In this document: in pieces, positions 7,932-16,248 of the stretch
Position numbering within the stretch: position 1 is the stretch's first letter
How the letters are laid out: every line of letters starts with the position of its first letter
Source of the DNA: Thermoplasmatales archaeon
GTDB lineage: Archaea; Thermoplasmatota; E2; DHVEG-1
DNA: 45,320 nt
Direction of reading: 5' to 3'
Assembly: GCA_020350825.1 (NCBI GenBank)
Contig: CP070724.1
Location: forward strand, 913,322-958,641
Notes under the pieces: model-generated
Told to the model about the DNA's origin: nothing
What the model saw: only the letters and a program-made list of their open reading frames with translations
The model's database searches: none
Program-made: the position numbers and the translations under genes

Positions 7932-9275
7932 TCAGGTTTTTAGAAATGCGTTATATGCCAAGTATGAAGAATAAATATCTGCCTTACTCGTAACTTCAAA
8001 AGGTGAATGCATAGACATTACAGCTGGTCCAAGATCAATAACTTCCATACCCAATCTAGAGAAATACTTTGCAACGGTACCTCCACCGCCTTTGTCAACC
8101 TTTCCTAGTTCTCCAGTTTGCCACGGTATTTTTGCTCTATTAAGCATTGTTCTAATCTCAGCAACATACTCTGCAGAAGCATCATTTGCAGCGTATTTAC
8201 CACCATGACCAGTATATTTTGACATAACAATACCATTTCCCAGAGATGAGGCGTTTTTAAGTTCAAAAACATCTGTATAATTGGGGGTTACTGCACCGTT
8301 CACATCAGCTGATACTACCTTAGATTTTAACATAACAATATCCACATCGACAGATGAATCAATTTTTTTTATAATTGATCTTAGAAAAGTTGTAACCTGA
8401 GCAGTGGTACTTCCTTCACTGCCTATTTCTTCTTTATCAACAAAAAGCGATAGTGCAGTATATTGAGGATCTTTCACATCGAGTATTGCCTTTAATGATG
8501 CAAAGGCACATGCTCTATCATCTTGCCCATATGCACCTATAAGTGATTTATCAAATCCCAAATCTCTTGCTTTGTGAGCAGGAACTGCCTCAAGTTCAGC
8601 AGAGATAAAATCTTCTTCTGTTATTCCATAATCTGTATGCAATTTATCAAGAATTGCAGTTTTGATTTTTTCTTTAAAATCACCTGCTACTGGCATACTT
8701 CCCACCATTATATCTAAACTTTCTCCTTTTATAGCTTCATTAATTTTTTTTGTATCTTGTATTTCATGGGACAGATGAGGTAGTAAATCAGGTACAGAAA
8801 AAATGGGCTCGTTTTCATTTTCACCTAAGGTAAAAGGTATTTTTTTTCCATCTTTTTTAACGATAATTCCATGTAATGCAAGAGGAATAACTACCCATTG
8901 AAATTTTTTTATTCCACCATAATAATGTGTCTCAAAAAGTGCGAGATTACTATCTGAATCCTCATATAAAGGAACTTGTTTTAAATCCAGGCGAGGAGAA
9001 TCTATATGAGATATAATAATACGGAGCCCTTCATTCACAGGTTTTTTACCAAGTACAATAATGGCAGCTTCCTTTCCCCTGTTTATCATGATTTTTTTCT
9101 TACTTGTTTTTGCCATCTCGTTTATTTGTTGTATTGCTTCCCGTTCTGTTTTCGCATCATTTAAAAAAGTTTTGTATTCCTCAGCAAAATCAAAGGCTTT
9201 TTTAATCTTGGTTTTAGTTAGGATTTCCCATGCAGACTTCTTCTTATATGCGTGTTCGCTCTCTTTCTCAGTCAT
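7932..9275 (-). CDS. M18 family metalloaminopeptidase
   Basis: Cytosolic dinuclear-zinc aminopeptidase of the aspartyl aminopeptidase family, removing N-terminal (often acidic) residues from peptides. Seen in the 447 residues: the metal histidine in IIISHIDSPRLDLK, the long substrate loop THYYGGIKKFQWVVIPLALHG, the bridging aspartate in AYGQDDRACAF, the catalytic glutamates in VDKEEIGSEGS, a metal aspartate region in VSADVNGA, and the last histidine in VMSMHSPFEVTSKAD. GAGGAG lies before the ATG. With PepD at 23.4 kb it would complete hydrolysis of imported peptides. Substrate preference cannot be read. Confidence 0.9.
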   Translation of the reverse strand: MTEKESEHAYKKKSAWEILTKTKIKKAFDFAEEYKTFLNDAKTEREAIQQINEMAKTSKKKIMINRGKEAAIIVLGKKPVNEGLRIIISHIDSPRLDLKQVPLYEDSDSNLALFETHYYGGIKKFQWVVIPLALHGIIVKKDGKKIPFTLGENENEPIFSVPDLLPHLSHEIQDTKKINEAIKGESLDIMVGSMPVAGDFKEKIKTAILDKLHTDYGITEEDFISAELEAVPAHKARDLGFDKSLIGAYGQDDRACAFASLKAILDVKDPQYTALSLFVDKEEIGSEGSTTAQVTTFLRSIIKKIDSSVDVDIVMLKSKVVSADVNGAVTPNYTDVFELKNASSLGNGIVMSKYTGHGGKYAANDASAEYVAEIRTMLNRAKIPWQTGELGKVDKGGGGTVAKYFSRLGMEVIDLGPAVMSMHSPFEVTSKADIYSSYLAYNAFLKT

Positions 9276-9364
9276 TTAGACTCCTCTTTTTTGAAAGTCA
9301 TATGATGGCTAAATAAAAAGATAACTAAAAACAGGATATAAAAAAGAAAGATAGAGATGGTATT

Positions 9365-10228
9365 TTATCGTCTTATTATGTAAACCAATGCAATAATGCC
9401 AATTACCGCTATTATTACAATTATTGCAACGAACATGATAATAGGGGAGCCCTCATCATCTCCACTATCTCCGATAATTTCGATAGTTTCTGTAAAGCTA
9501 CTAGATGTTTCATCATCATCTGTCACGGTAAAGGTAACTTCATATGTTCCAGCTTTGGTATATTTATGAGTTGGATTTTTTTCTGTTGAAGTTGATCCAT
9601 CCCCAAAGTCCCAGTGGTATGTATAAGGGGGTTGACCGAATAATGCCATTCCTGTAAATTCGACATTTTTCCCTGTCTCTCCCGGATCCGGAATATCTGC
9701 AGAAACTTCTAGTGGTATATCACCAGCTATATCAATATAATATTCACCTTCTCCAGACAAACTAAAAAATGCAGAATCACCTTCAAGGGAATCATAGATT
9801 TCGTCAGAGCTATTTAAATCAAAATTAACTTCAAGAATAGATTCTGTGACAGTAAAATCCGTTATATTTTCCTCTCCTTCGCTAGAAAGTAGGACACAAA
9901 GGTTGTTTACATACAAAATAGTATATTGATCATAGGATGTAGTAAGAATAAGACTATATGTAACCAAGTCGCCTAAATCACCAGTTAGACTACCTAGATT
10001 TTCAATCTCTCCGAATACCTCTATGGTCAAAGTTACTTTTTTATCTTCTTTAGTATAAGTTAATTCTTTGATATCAATATTTGGATAACTACTAAGTTCT
10101 CCTTCAAGATCGATAACATCATCTTTAGCATCTTCGATAGTTTTATCAACAGCAGTAACAGAGGTAGTGGAAATGAGTAGAAGACTGCCGACTACCATTG
10201 CGAGTATCAAAATTTTTCCTATTTTCAT
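9365..10228 (-). CDS. Exported, C-terminally membrane-anchored protein with a PKD domain
   Basis: 287 residues with a signal peptide (hydrophobic ILILAMVVGSLLLISTTSVT after MKIGK), an N-terminal beta-rich domain of no recognised family that begins DAKDDVIDLEGEL and includes KKVTLTIEVFGE, a PKD domain at about 180-250 with the classic YHWDFGDGSTS and HKYTKAGTYEVTFTVTD, and one C-terminal transmembrane helix (IIMFVAIIVIIAVIGIIALV) ending in basic residues. It is therefore displayed on the outer face of the membrane. Unlike the PKD proteins of the 25-42 kb island it uses a plain helix rather than the PGGG or PKNK tail. AGGGG lies before the ATG. Function unknown. Confidence 0.75.
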   Translation of the reverse strand: MKIGKILILAMVVGSLLLISTTSVTAVDKTIEDAKDDVIDLEGELSSYPNIDIKELTYTKEDKKVTLTIEVFGEIENLGSLTGDLGDLVTYSLILTTSYDQYTILYVNNLCVLLSSEGEENITDFTVTESILEVNFDLNSSDEIYDSLEGDSAFFSLSGEGEYYIDIAGDIPLEVSADIPDPGETGKNVEFTGMALFGQPPYTYHWDFGDGSTSTEKNPTHKYTKAGTYEVTFTVTDDDETSSSFTETIEIIGDSGDDEGSPIIMFVAIIVIIAVIGIIALVYIIRR

Positions 10229-10339
10229 GGCTATTGCCCCTTTAATAGTTCAGTAGGGCAATTTAATAATACTATTTAAAAATATTGCCAAATTTTCAAT
10301 GATTACCTATATATTTTTACTAAAAGTTATTTTTATCGT

Positions 10340-10660
10340 CTATTTTAGTTTCTTTTTTAGTTCATCCATAGTTGTGATAATCTCATCCAATGTTGATTCC
10401 AATGTACCTAATGTTTCATGTACATTGTCTGTTATTACCGCCCCTTGAGATGAAGGTTTTATTATTCCACCTTTTTCCAACGTTCTTAATGAGTATCTAA
10501 TCATATGTTGCGGTTGACCGGTTATTTGTGATAGTCGTATAATCCCTATAGGCCCATGCTCTTTAACCGTTTTTAGAACGTCGATATGTCTAGAAAGCAG
10601 ATCCACTTCTTTCTCTGCAACATTGGTAATATGGTTTCCACTCTTAATTTTCTCTACCAA
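10340..10660 (-). CDS. Small winged-helix transcriptional regulator
   Basis: 106 residues with one winged-helix domain: helices HIDVLKTVKEHGPIGIIRLS, ITGQPQHMIRYSLRTLEKGG and a wing IIKPSSQGAVITD, followed by a C-terminal coiled-coil-like helix (LESTLDEIITTMDELKKKL) likely used to dimerise. The start is a TTG with GGAGG 7 bases upstream. It sits alone between divergent or unrelated genes, so its targets are unknown. Confidence 0.75.
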   Translation of the reverse strand: MVEKIKSGNHITNVAEKEVDLLSRHIDVLKTVKEHGPIGIIRLSQITGQPQHMIRYSLRTLEKGGIIKPSSQGAVITDNVHETLGTLESTLDEIITTMDELKKKLK

Positions 10661-10695
10661 ATAAATACCTCCTGGTTAATTGTTAACATAATGCA

Positions 10696-10812
10696 TTAGT
10701 CGTATATAATTTTTACTAAGGGAGCGGTAGTTCCACTGGTGGTTACCTGTGTAGCAAAAACACCCACCAAATCTGATAAAATAGCTTTTAATAAAACAAA
10801 AAACCTGTTCAT
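10696..10812 (-). CDS. Possible 38-residue hydrophobic small protein
   Basis: A short frame with mildly hydrophobic content (FFVLLKAILSDLVGVFATQV) lies just upstream of the winged-helix gene. It has an ATG but no clear ribosome binding site. A 60-codon frame overlaps it in another phase and looks non-coding. Only conservation would tell whether this is a gene; it is listed because the gap is otherwise empty. Confidence 0.2.
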   Translation of the reverse strand: MNRFFVLLKAILSDLVGVFATQVTTSGTTAPLVKIIYD

Positions 10813-10941
10813 TCACTTTGCTTTTGAAACATTTTTTATAATAACTATTTTTCTCCATCCATTCAAAATTTTATTATGGATAATTATTTATAAAACATTA
10901 TTACATTATCTGTGTAGATTTATGCTATAACAGGTCAATAT

Positions 10942-11091
10942 ATGAGATCAAGATATAAACCCCCTCTGAAAAGACGATACTTCCATACAAAACCTAGAAT
11001 GGATAAGAGGGACATGACAATTCTAAAGAAGAAAATTGAAGTTATTAAACAAAAAAAGAACAAAAAAGAGCCTGAGGAACATTATCTTTAA
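10942..11091 (+). CDS. Small basic protein, 49 residues
   Basis: An ATG with AGGTC 5 bases upstream opens a 49-codon frame beginning MRSRYKPPLKRRYFHTKP and rich in Lys and Arg throughout, ending EPEEHYL. A TATA-like ATTTATAAAAC lies about 55 bases upstream. It ends one base before the convergent iscU gene. The composition suits a nucleic-acid or ribosome-binding protein, but I do not recognise a family. Confidence 0.5.
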   Translation: MRSRYKPPLKRRYFHTKPRMDKRDMTILKKKIEVIKQKKNKKEPEEHYL

Positions 11092-11092
11092 T

Positions 11093-11482
11093 TTATTTTT
11101 TATTCTTTTTACTTTTATAGTCCTTTATAGCTTCGTGTAATGCATCAGCTGCCAAATTGGAACAATGCATCTTATGAAGGGGCAATCCATCAAGTTTTTC
11201 AGCAACGTCATTTCGCGTTAACTTTATAGCCTCATCAATATTTTTTCCTTTAGCAAGCTCAGTTATCATGCTACTTGTAGCGATAGCTGAACCACAACCA
11301 AATGTTTTGAATTTTATATCGGTAATAATATCATCTTTTACTTTTATAAATATCTCCATAACGTCTCCACAAATTGGATTTCCTACTTTTCCATATCCGT
11401 CAGGATCTTCCAAAACACCAACATTTCTTGGATTCATAAAATGCTCCATTACCTTTTTGCTATAACCCACTCCAGTCATCAT
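11093..11482 (-). CDS. iscU: IscU/NifU-like iron-sulfur cluster scaffold
   Basis: Scaffold on which [2Fe-2S] clusters are built and handed to apoproteins. The three ligand cysteines are present in GNPICGDVMEIFI, FKTFGCGSAIATSSM and HKMHCSNLAADAL, with the family start SKKVMEHFMNPRNVG. The chaperone motif LPPVK of bacterial IscU is replaced by LPLHK, as often in archaeal and NifU-type forms. GAGG lies 6 bases before the ATG at 11480-11482. No cysteine desulfurase gene is adjacent. The window has cluster users (family-4 UDG, endonuclease III). Confidence 0.9.
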   Translation of the reverse strand: MMTGVGYSKKVMEHFMNPRNVGVLEDPDGYGKVGNPICGDVMEIFIKVKDDIITDIKFKTFGCGSAIATSSMITELAKGKNIDEAIKLTRNDVAEKLDGLPLHKMHCSNLAADALHEAIKDYKSKKNKK

Positions 11483-11637
11483 CAATTTCCTCTTTCGTAA
11501 TCGTCTATAGACAAATTATATTTTTTAATTCAATATATTGAGTCTACTTAATCTTTACTAATAATTCCCCTCCCTAGATACCAGTTGAATTTTTACACAC
11601 CACTCTTTAAAACGAAAATCACAGCAACAGTGAATAA

Positions 11638-12456
11638 ATGTTTTATAGGATTATTATATCCCCTGCCATTATGTACGATTTACTCTTTCAGGCAATCATT
11701 CCATTTATTCTTTCAGCTTTTATTGTTATTCTTATAATGTTTATTGCCGAACGCTATGGCACAAAAATTGGTGGAATTTTTGGTACCATTCCTTCTACCA
11801 TTGTAATTGCATTCCTTTTTATCTCACTAAATAAAGGTATTGATTTTGCATCCCAATCAGTAGCTGTTGTTCCTGCGGAGTTGGGTGTTAATCTTATCTT
11901 TCTATTTCTATTTTCTCTACTTGTATATCGCTCCATTTATGTAGCTTTCGCAGGTTCACTAACAATATGGATACTACTATCTTCACTACTATTAATTCTT
12001 AACATTACGAATATTTTCGTCTCTCTTGCGATATTTATAGTCTCTATTGGTTTTACTTTTACATTTCTTGAACATTTCAAAAAAATACCATCAACAGCTC
12101 GTGTTATAGTCCACAATACTCCAATGAAAATAGCGCTTCGTGGTCTTATCGCAGGGACGGTGATAGCAATTGCAGTTTTACTGTCAAATGTAGGTGCCGT
12201 ACTTAGTGGGATATTTTCTGTGTTCCCTGCAATTCTGTCATCAACAATGATAATTTCCGTCAAAGAGCATGGTCCTGATTTTGCAGTTGGCTTGGCTAAG
12301 TCCATGGTATTTGGAGTTCCTAGTGTTTTAAGTTATGCAACCGCAATCCATTTTCTCTATCCTATATATGGAATCATCTGGGGCAGCATATATGCTTATG
12401 GTATCTCTCTTATTGTAACGCTGGTTCTTTTTAAGCTTCGTTTTAAAATTAGATAA
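11638..12456 (+). CDS. Multi-pass membrane protein with duplicated GlpM-like halves
   Basis: 272 residues with about eight hydrophobic segments. Two halves share a pattern: RYGTKIGGIFGTIPSTIVI in the first and GAVLSGIFSVFPAILSSTM followed by KEHGPDFA in the second, which suggests an internal duplication. This GGI-x3-P arrangement resembles the GlpM/DUF3147 group of small inner-membrane proteins, whose function is not established. A TATA-like CTTTAAAAC about 28 bases before the ATG and no ribosome binding site suggest a leaderless mRNA. Confidence 0.45.
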   Translation: MFYRIIISPAIMYDLLFQAIIPFILSAFIVILIMFIAERYGTKIGGIFGTIPSTIVIAFLFISLNKGIDFASQSVAVVPAELGVNLIFLFLFSLLVYRSIYVAFAGSLTIWILLSSLLLILNITNIFVSLAIFIVSIGFTFTFLEHFKKIPSTARVIVHNTPMKIALRGLIAGTVIAIAVLLSNVGAVLSGIFSVFPAILSSTMIISVKEHGPDFAVGLAKSMVFGVPSVLSYATAIHFLYPIYGIIWGSIYAYGISLIVTLVLFKLRFKIR

Positions 12457-12466
12457 AAGCGACTTT

Positions 12467-13549
12467 TCATTGTTTCTTTGCGTAACGATACTCGATATTG
12501 CAACTACCTTCAATACTCACCATACACGGACCAACAGGATTATCCGGTGTACATTTTTTCCCAAAAAGAGGGCATTTCTTAGAGGAAATAATTCCTCGTA
12601 GCACTTCACCGCAACGGCATCCTTTTGGTTCAGAGAATTCTTTATTTGCTATTTCTTCAAAATCATCTTCATATCTTTTTCTCGCATCATAATCCTCGAA
12701 TTTATCCCGTAGTTTCAAACCAGATCTTAGGATAACAGGAAATCCTCTCCATTTAACATCCATAGGTTCAAAAACCTCATTGATAACTTGTTGAGCCTTA
12801 ATATTTCCCTCTTCTTTTACAACACGCGCATATTCATTTTCAACTCTTGCCTTTCCATGCTCCACCTGCTGGACAAGCATCCAGACACCCATGAGGAGAT
12901 CAATAGGTTCAAAACCAGCAATTACCTGAGGAATCCCATATTCTGTAGAAATAAATTCGTATGGTTTTGATCCAATAATAGTCGAAACATGACCTGGTTC
13001 AATAATGCCATCAAGTTTTAATTCACCCATGTCAAGGATAGCTTTTAAGGCAGGCGGAATTACTCGATGACAACCTAAAATCGAAAAATTAGAGGGAGGA
13101 TTTTTAAGCAAAACCGAGGCAGTCATAGGGGTAGTTGTTTCAAAACCGACGGCCATAAAAACAACGTCTTTATCCTTATTTTCTTCAGCAATATTTATAG
13201 CATCCTCTATCCCATACACAGTTCGAACATCCCATCCTTCCGTCTTAATGCTTTGTAGCGAATCTTTCTCTCCTGGGACTTGTATCATATCTCCAAACGT
13301 TGTAACAATTTTCCCCTTTTTTGCAAAAAGTAACATCTCTTCAATTTCTTTAGGAGTTGTAACACAAACAGGACAACCTGGACCTTGACCAATATCTATA
13401 CCACATTCTTTAAATAAGACATCTAAACCATGTTTTACTAATGTATCTTGATGTGTTCCACAAACATGCATAAATTTGAGATTTACATTTAACGTTTTTA
13501 TCTTTGAAACAATCTCATTAGCAAGTTTTTTATCGCGAAGTGAAAACAC
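12467..13549 (-). CDS. hypD: [NiFe] hydrogenase maturation protein HypD
   Basis: With HypC, HypD builds the Fe(CN)2CO unit of [NiFe] hydrogenases. The 360 residues show the family cysteine motifs: FMHVCGTHQDTL, DIGQGPGCPVCVT, TTFGDMIQVPG, FMAVGFETTTP and the C-terminal four-Cys iron-sulfur site (CRCGEVLRG, KKCPLFGKKC, GPCMVS). The start is a GTG sharing its first base with the last base of the hypC TAG stop (TAGTG), a strong sign of translational coupling. No hydrogenase structural gene, hypE, hypF or hypAB is in this window. Confidence 0.97.
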   Translation of the reverse strand: MFSLRDKKLANEIVSKIKTLNVNLKFMHVCGTHQDTLVKHGLDVLFKECGIDIGQGPGCPVCVTTPKEIEEMLLFAKKGKIVTTFGDMIQVPGEKDSLQSIKTEGWDVRTVYGIEDAINIAEENKDKDVVFMAVGFETTTPMTASVLLKNPPSNFSILGCHRVIPPALKAILDMGELKLDGIIEPGHVSTIIGSKPYEFISTEYGIPQVIAGFEPIDLLMGVWMLVQQVEHGKARVENEYARVVKEEGNIKAQQVINEVFEPMDVKWRGFPVILRSGLKLRDKFEDYDARKRYEDDFEEIANKEFSEPKGCRCGEVLRGIISSKKCPLFGKKCTPDNPVGPCMVSIEGSCNIEYRYAKKQ

Positions 13550-13782
13550 TACGCCTCCTCCTCATAGGATAACATCTCTCTAAATAAATCCAGTGTTTCA
13601 TTAGCCTCTTTTTCATCTAAAACTTGAATTGCAAAACCAGCATGAACTAAGACATAATCACCAACCTTAACATCTACAAGGGACACATTTGCATTGCGTT
13701 TTGTACCATCCCCATAATCAATGATTGCATGCTCTTTTTTCTCATCGATTGATACTATTTTACCCGGAATTGCCAAACACAC
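13549..13782 (-). CDS. hypC: Hydrogenase maturation chaperone HypC
   Basis: 77 residues beginning MCLAIPGKI, with the essential cysteine as residue 2, then RNANVSLVDVKVGDYVLVHAG, the standard HypC core. It partners HypD and the hydrogenase large subunit. The start is a GTG; a TATA-like AAATTTATAATG lies about 30 bases upstream and there is no ribosome binding site, so the hypCD mRNA is probably leaderless. Confidence 0.97.
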   Translation of the reverse strand: MCLAIPGKIVSIDEKKEHAIIDYGDGTKRNANVSLVDVKVGDYVLVHAGFAIQVLDEKEANETLDLFREMLSYEEEA

Positions 13783-13844
13783 AATCTAACTGTAGTTTAG
13801 GTTACATTATAAATTTTACCTATGGGAATTGTAATATCGGTTAT

Positions 13845-14591
13845 TTAACCACCAAAAACTGCCTTGATTAACCACATAATCAATATTCCACATATAAAAA
13901 CGAGTATAGTTGCCATCGATTTTTTAATGTTCAGTTCTTTTTTTAGTTCAGGTATTAAATCCGTAGCAGCAATATAGATAAAGCCACCTCCTGCAAAAGG
14001 TATTAAAAACACAACGACCTGTTCAATGCTTTTAGATATAAAGTATCCAACAATGCCGCCAATAACAACAATCAAAGCAACTGCAAAATTAAGAAGTAAA
14101 GCTTTCTTCTTTTCAAAACCTCCATAGATTAAAACACCAAAATCTCCAATCTCCTGTGGGATCTCATGTGCAGCAATTGCAACTGTAGTAGTTATACCAA
14201 ATGGTATGGATACAATAAAACTTGCGGCTATGATTAAACCATCAATAAAATTATGTACAGAATCTCCAATCAGATTCATATAATGAAATGTGTGCACGTC
14301 ACATTTTCCTTTATGACAGTGTCTCCAATGCAAAACCTTCTCAATGATGAAAAACAGAATGAAACCCACAAGAACAAAACCTAAAATATCAGCTCCTTCA
14401 CTACTTTCAACAGCTTCGGGTAGTAAATGAAGAAAAGCGCCACCCATTAATGCACCAGCAGATAAGCTTACTAGAACAAGTAATATTTTATTTAACAGGT
14501 GCTCCTTCATCGCTAGAGTAAAAACACCAACAAAGGCAATAAGTGCAATTACAAACGTCGTTAAGATAACATATGCTAGATTAATAATCAC
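13845..14591 (-). CDS. ZIP-family metal transporter
   Basis: 248-residue membrane protein with eight predicted helices. The two metal-site helices are clear: GDSVHNFIDGLIIAASF (helix IV, H-N-x2-D) and AIAAHEIPQEIGDFGVL (helix V, HEIPQE). A histidine-rich loop (WRHCHKGKCDVHTFHY) between helices III and IV fits metal binding. Such proteins bring zinc or iron into the cytosol. GTG start with GGAG 8 bases upstream. Metal choice cannot be decided from sequence. Confidence 0.9.
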   Translation of the reverse strand: MIINLAYVILTTFVIALIAFVGVFTLAMKEHLLNKILLVLVSLSAGALMGGAFLHLLPEAVESSEGADILGFVLVGFILFFIIEKVLHWRHCHKGKCDVHTFHYMNLIGDSVHNFIDGLIIAASFIVSIPFGITTTVAIAAHEIPQEIGDFGVLIYGGFEKKKALLLNFAVALIVVIGGIVGYFISKSIEQVVVFLIPFAGGGFIYIAATDLIPELKKELNIKKSMATILVFICGILIMWLIKAVFGG

Positions 14592-14696
14592 AGTACTTAC
14601 TCCTCAGATCTTTTTAGGTAAATTTATCAGCTCCTTTAAGTCTTTTTAGTTTCAATTTTAATGTTATCTCTCACTAAATCATATCAACATTTTTCT

Positions 14697-15284
14697 CTAA
14701 ATAGCCTCTATAATAGATTTGAAATCTTTCATCAATGCATTTTTCAAATTAGGGTTATACACAGCAGCAGCAGGATGATATGATGGAATTATCCTCGTGT
14801 CAAAAAGTAAGTTTTTAATATGAAATATTTTTCCGTGAATCTTTCCTATTCTTTCTGCTTGAAAGCCAAATTTCTCAAGAACATATGAAGATGCAAAATT
14901 TCCAAGAGTAACAATAACCTTTGGTTTCATTGTCATAATTTGTTTGTCTAAATATGACGTGCATGCTTTAATCTCTTTCCTTAAAGGATTTCTATTTTTT
15001 AACGGTCGACATTTCAAAATATTGGCTATGTATATTTCTTTTCTTTCAAACCCTACAGAATATAATAGTTCATCTAGTATCTTACCTGCTTTACCAACAA
15101 ATGGTCTACCTTGCATATCTTCATTATATCCAGGAGCTTCACCTATAAACATCACTTTGGTAGTAACAGATCCTTCTCCAGCCACAGGATTGTTTCTTGT
15201 TTTCCATAAATCACATCTTTTACAATTTGTAACGTCTTGTTCTATCTTTTTTATTTCTTTTTCAATTTTAGATAATGAAATCAT
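14697..15284 (-). CDS. Family 4 uracil-DNA glycosylase ([4Fe-4S])
   Basis: Removes uracil from DNA, important after cytosine deamination. The 195 residues show cluster cysteines in CKRCDLW near the N-terminus and in LKCRPLKNRNP plus IKACTSYL, motif A as FIGEAPGYNEDMQGRPFVG and the active-site histidine motif as IPSYHPAAAVYN. Length and order match family 4 (UDGa). It stands alone between the ZIP gene and a small zinc protein. Confidence 0.92.
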   Translation of the reverse strand: MISLSKIEKEIKKIEQDVTNCKRCDLWKTRNNPVAGEGSVTTKVMFIGEAPGYNEDMQGRPFVGKAGKILDELLYSVGFERKEIYIANILKCRPLKNRNPLRKEIKACTSYLDKQIMTMKPKVIVTLGNFASSYVLEKFGFQAERIGKIHGKIFHIKNLLFDTRIIPSYHPAAAVYNPNLKNALMKDFKSIIEAI

Positions 15285-15421
15285 TGATTTCTCTTCTTCT
15301 GTTATAGTTTCCTAAAATTTAAAACATAGCCTTCACAGGGATCTTCCCAAGCAATAGCAAAAACAATGGTTTTAATGAAATATTTTTAAATACTATAATA
15401 TTATCTTTAAATTGTATTGAA

Positions 15422-15568
15422 ATGAAAAGGGAGAACTGTCCTTTTTGTGCACATAGATGGATAAGAAATTCAATGGAATCACCCATAACATGTCCTAACT
15501 GCCATAGGAAATATTATGACAGAAGTGAATTGGAAGAAAGGAAGAAAAAAGAAATATTGGAGAAATAA
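15422..15568 (+). CDS. Small zinc-ribbon protein, 48 residues
   Basis: An ATG opens a 48-codon frame with a compact zinc ribbon: ENCPFCAHRW and TCPNCHRKYY, then a highly charged helix (ELEERKKKEILEK). TTTTTAAATACT lies about 30 bases upstream and there is no ribosome binding site, a typical leaderless archaeal start. Small zinc ribbons like this are common in archaea and mostly uncharacterised. Confidence 0.65.
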   Translation: MKRENCPFCAHRWIRNSMESPITCPNCHRKYYDRSELEERKKKEILEK

Positions 15569-15688
15569 AGTTTTTTACTATTTAACATCACAAAAGTCAG
15601 ATCAGTCTTTATCTGAAGGAGATTTCTGATATGAATTAATATTTTTTTGCTCATATTTGGATATTCCAAGAAAATCCATAATACCAAT

Positions 15689-16030
15689 TCATTCTTTGTA
15701 CGGTATTAAACATAGAAATTTCAGAGTTTCTTTACCTGTGTTTGCAAACTGATGCCAATCCATAGCAGGAACAAAGATTACATCCCCTTTTTCAAAGGTT
15801 TCCTCACTAGTTTTATCTCTAGTAACACCGTTACCTTCTAAAATAAATACTTCGTGTTCCCAGTCGTGTTGATGTAATGGGGTATATCCCCTTGTTTTAA
15901 TCTCAAAAAGACGCATGGCAAAATTATTGGCTCCATCTTTTTTTGAAATAAGCCATCTCAACTTAACCTCTTTTATCCCCTGTTCGCCAGGTTCTTCTAA
16001 CTCTATTTCTGTATGATGTAGATGTTTCAC
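15689..16030 (-). CDS. Single-domain cupin protein
   Basis: A 113-residue cupin. Motif 1 is GYTPLHQHDWEHEVFILEGNG, giving H-x-H, a glutamate and the glycine, and motif 2 is GDVIFVPAMDWHQFANTG, giving the last metal histidine. A single metal-binding barrel is expected. The GTG at 16028-16030 has GGAG 8 bases upstream and is preferred over a GTG three codons earlier that overlaps that site. Substrate unknown; such small cupins are sugar isomerases, dioxygenases or binding proteins. Confidence 0.8.
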   Translation of the reverse strand: MKHLHHTEIELEEPGEQGIKEVKLRWLISKKDGANNFAMRLFEIKTRGYTPLHQHDWEHEVFILEGNGVTRDKTSEETFEKGDVIFVPAMDWHQFANTGKETLKFLCLIPYKE

Positions 16031-16171
16031 AAATATCACTCCATTTTAAATATGTATTAACTTAATTCTGAATAGCTATAGTCTTTATGATAATTTTCAA
16101 TAGATTTTTTTTAGGTACCGATATCTAACATGTGTTTTGAGAAAAAAGAATCCATTTTATGGTATTTTAAG

Positions 16172-16182
16172 ATATATAAAAA
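16172..16182 (+). promoter_or_regulatory. TATA box ahead of purQ
   Basis: The stretch ATATATAAAAA is a good archaeal TATA box. A start near 16205 would give a leader of about 45 bases before the purQ GTG. The leader holds a possible ten-codon frame (ATG at 16219) whose TGA overlaps the purQ GTG; whether it is translated is unknown. Confidence 0.5.
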
Positions 16183-16248
16183 ATTCCTGCATTTCAAAAA
16201 AACTAGAAATAATGGAGTAATGATTACCTATAAATCCCGGGTGAAAAA

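Noticed and set aside
10676..10858. 60-codon minus-strand frame upstream of the winged-helix gene
   Set aside because: Odd composition rich in Cys, Tyr and Phe, no ribosome binding site, and it overlaps another short frame in the same gap.
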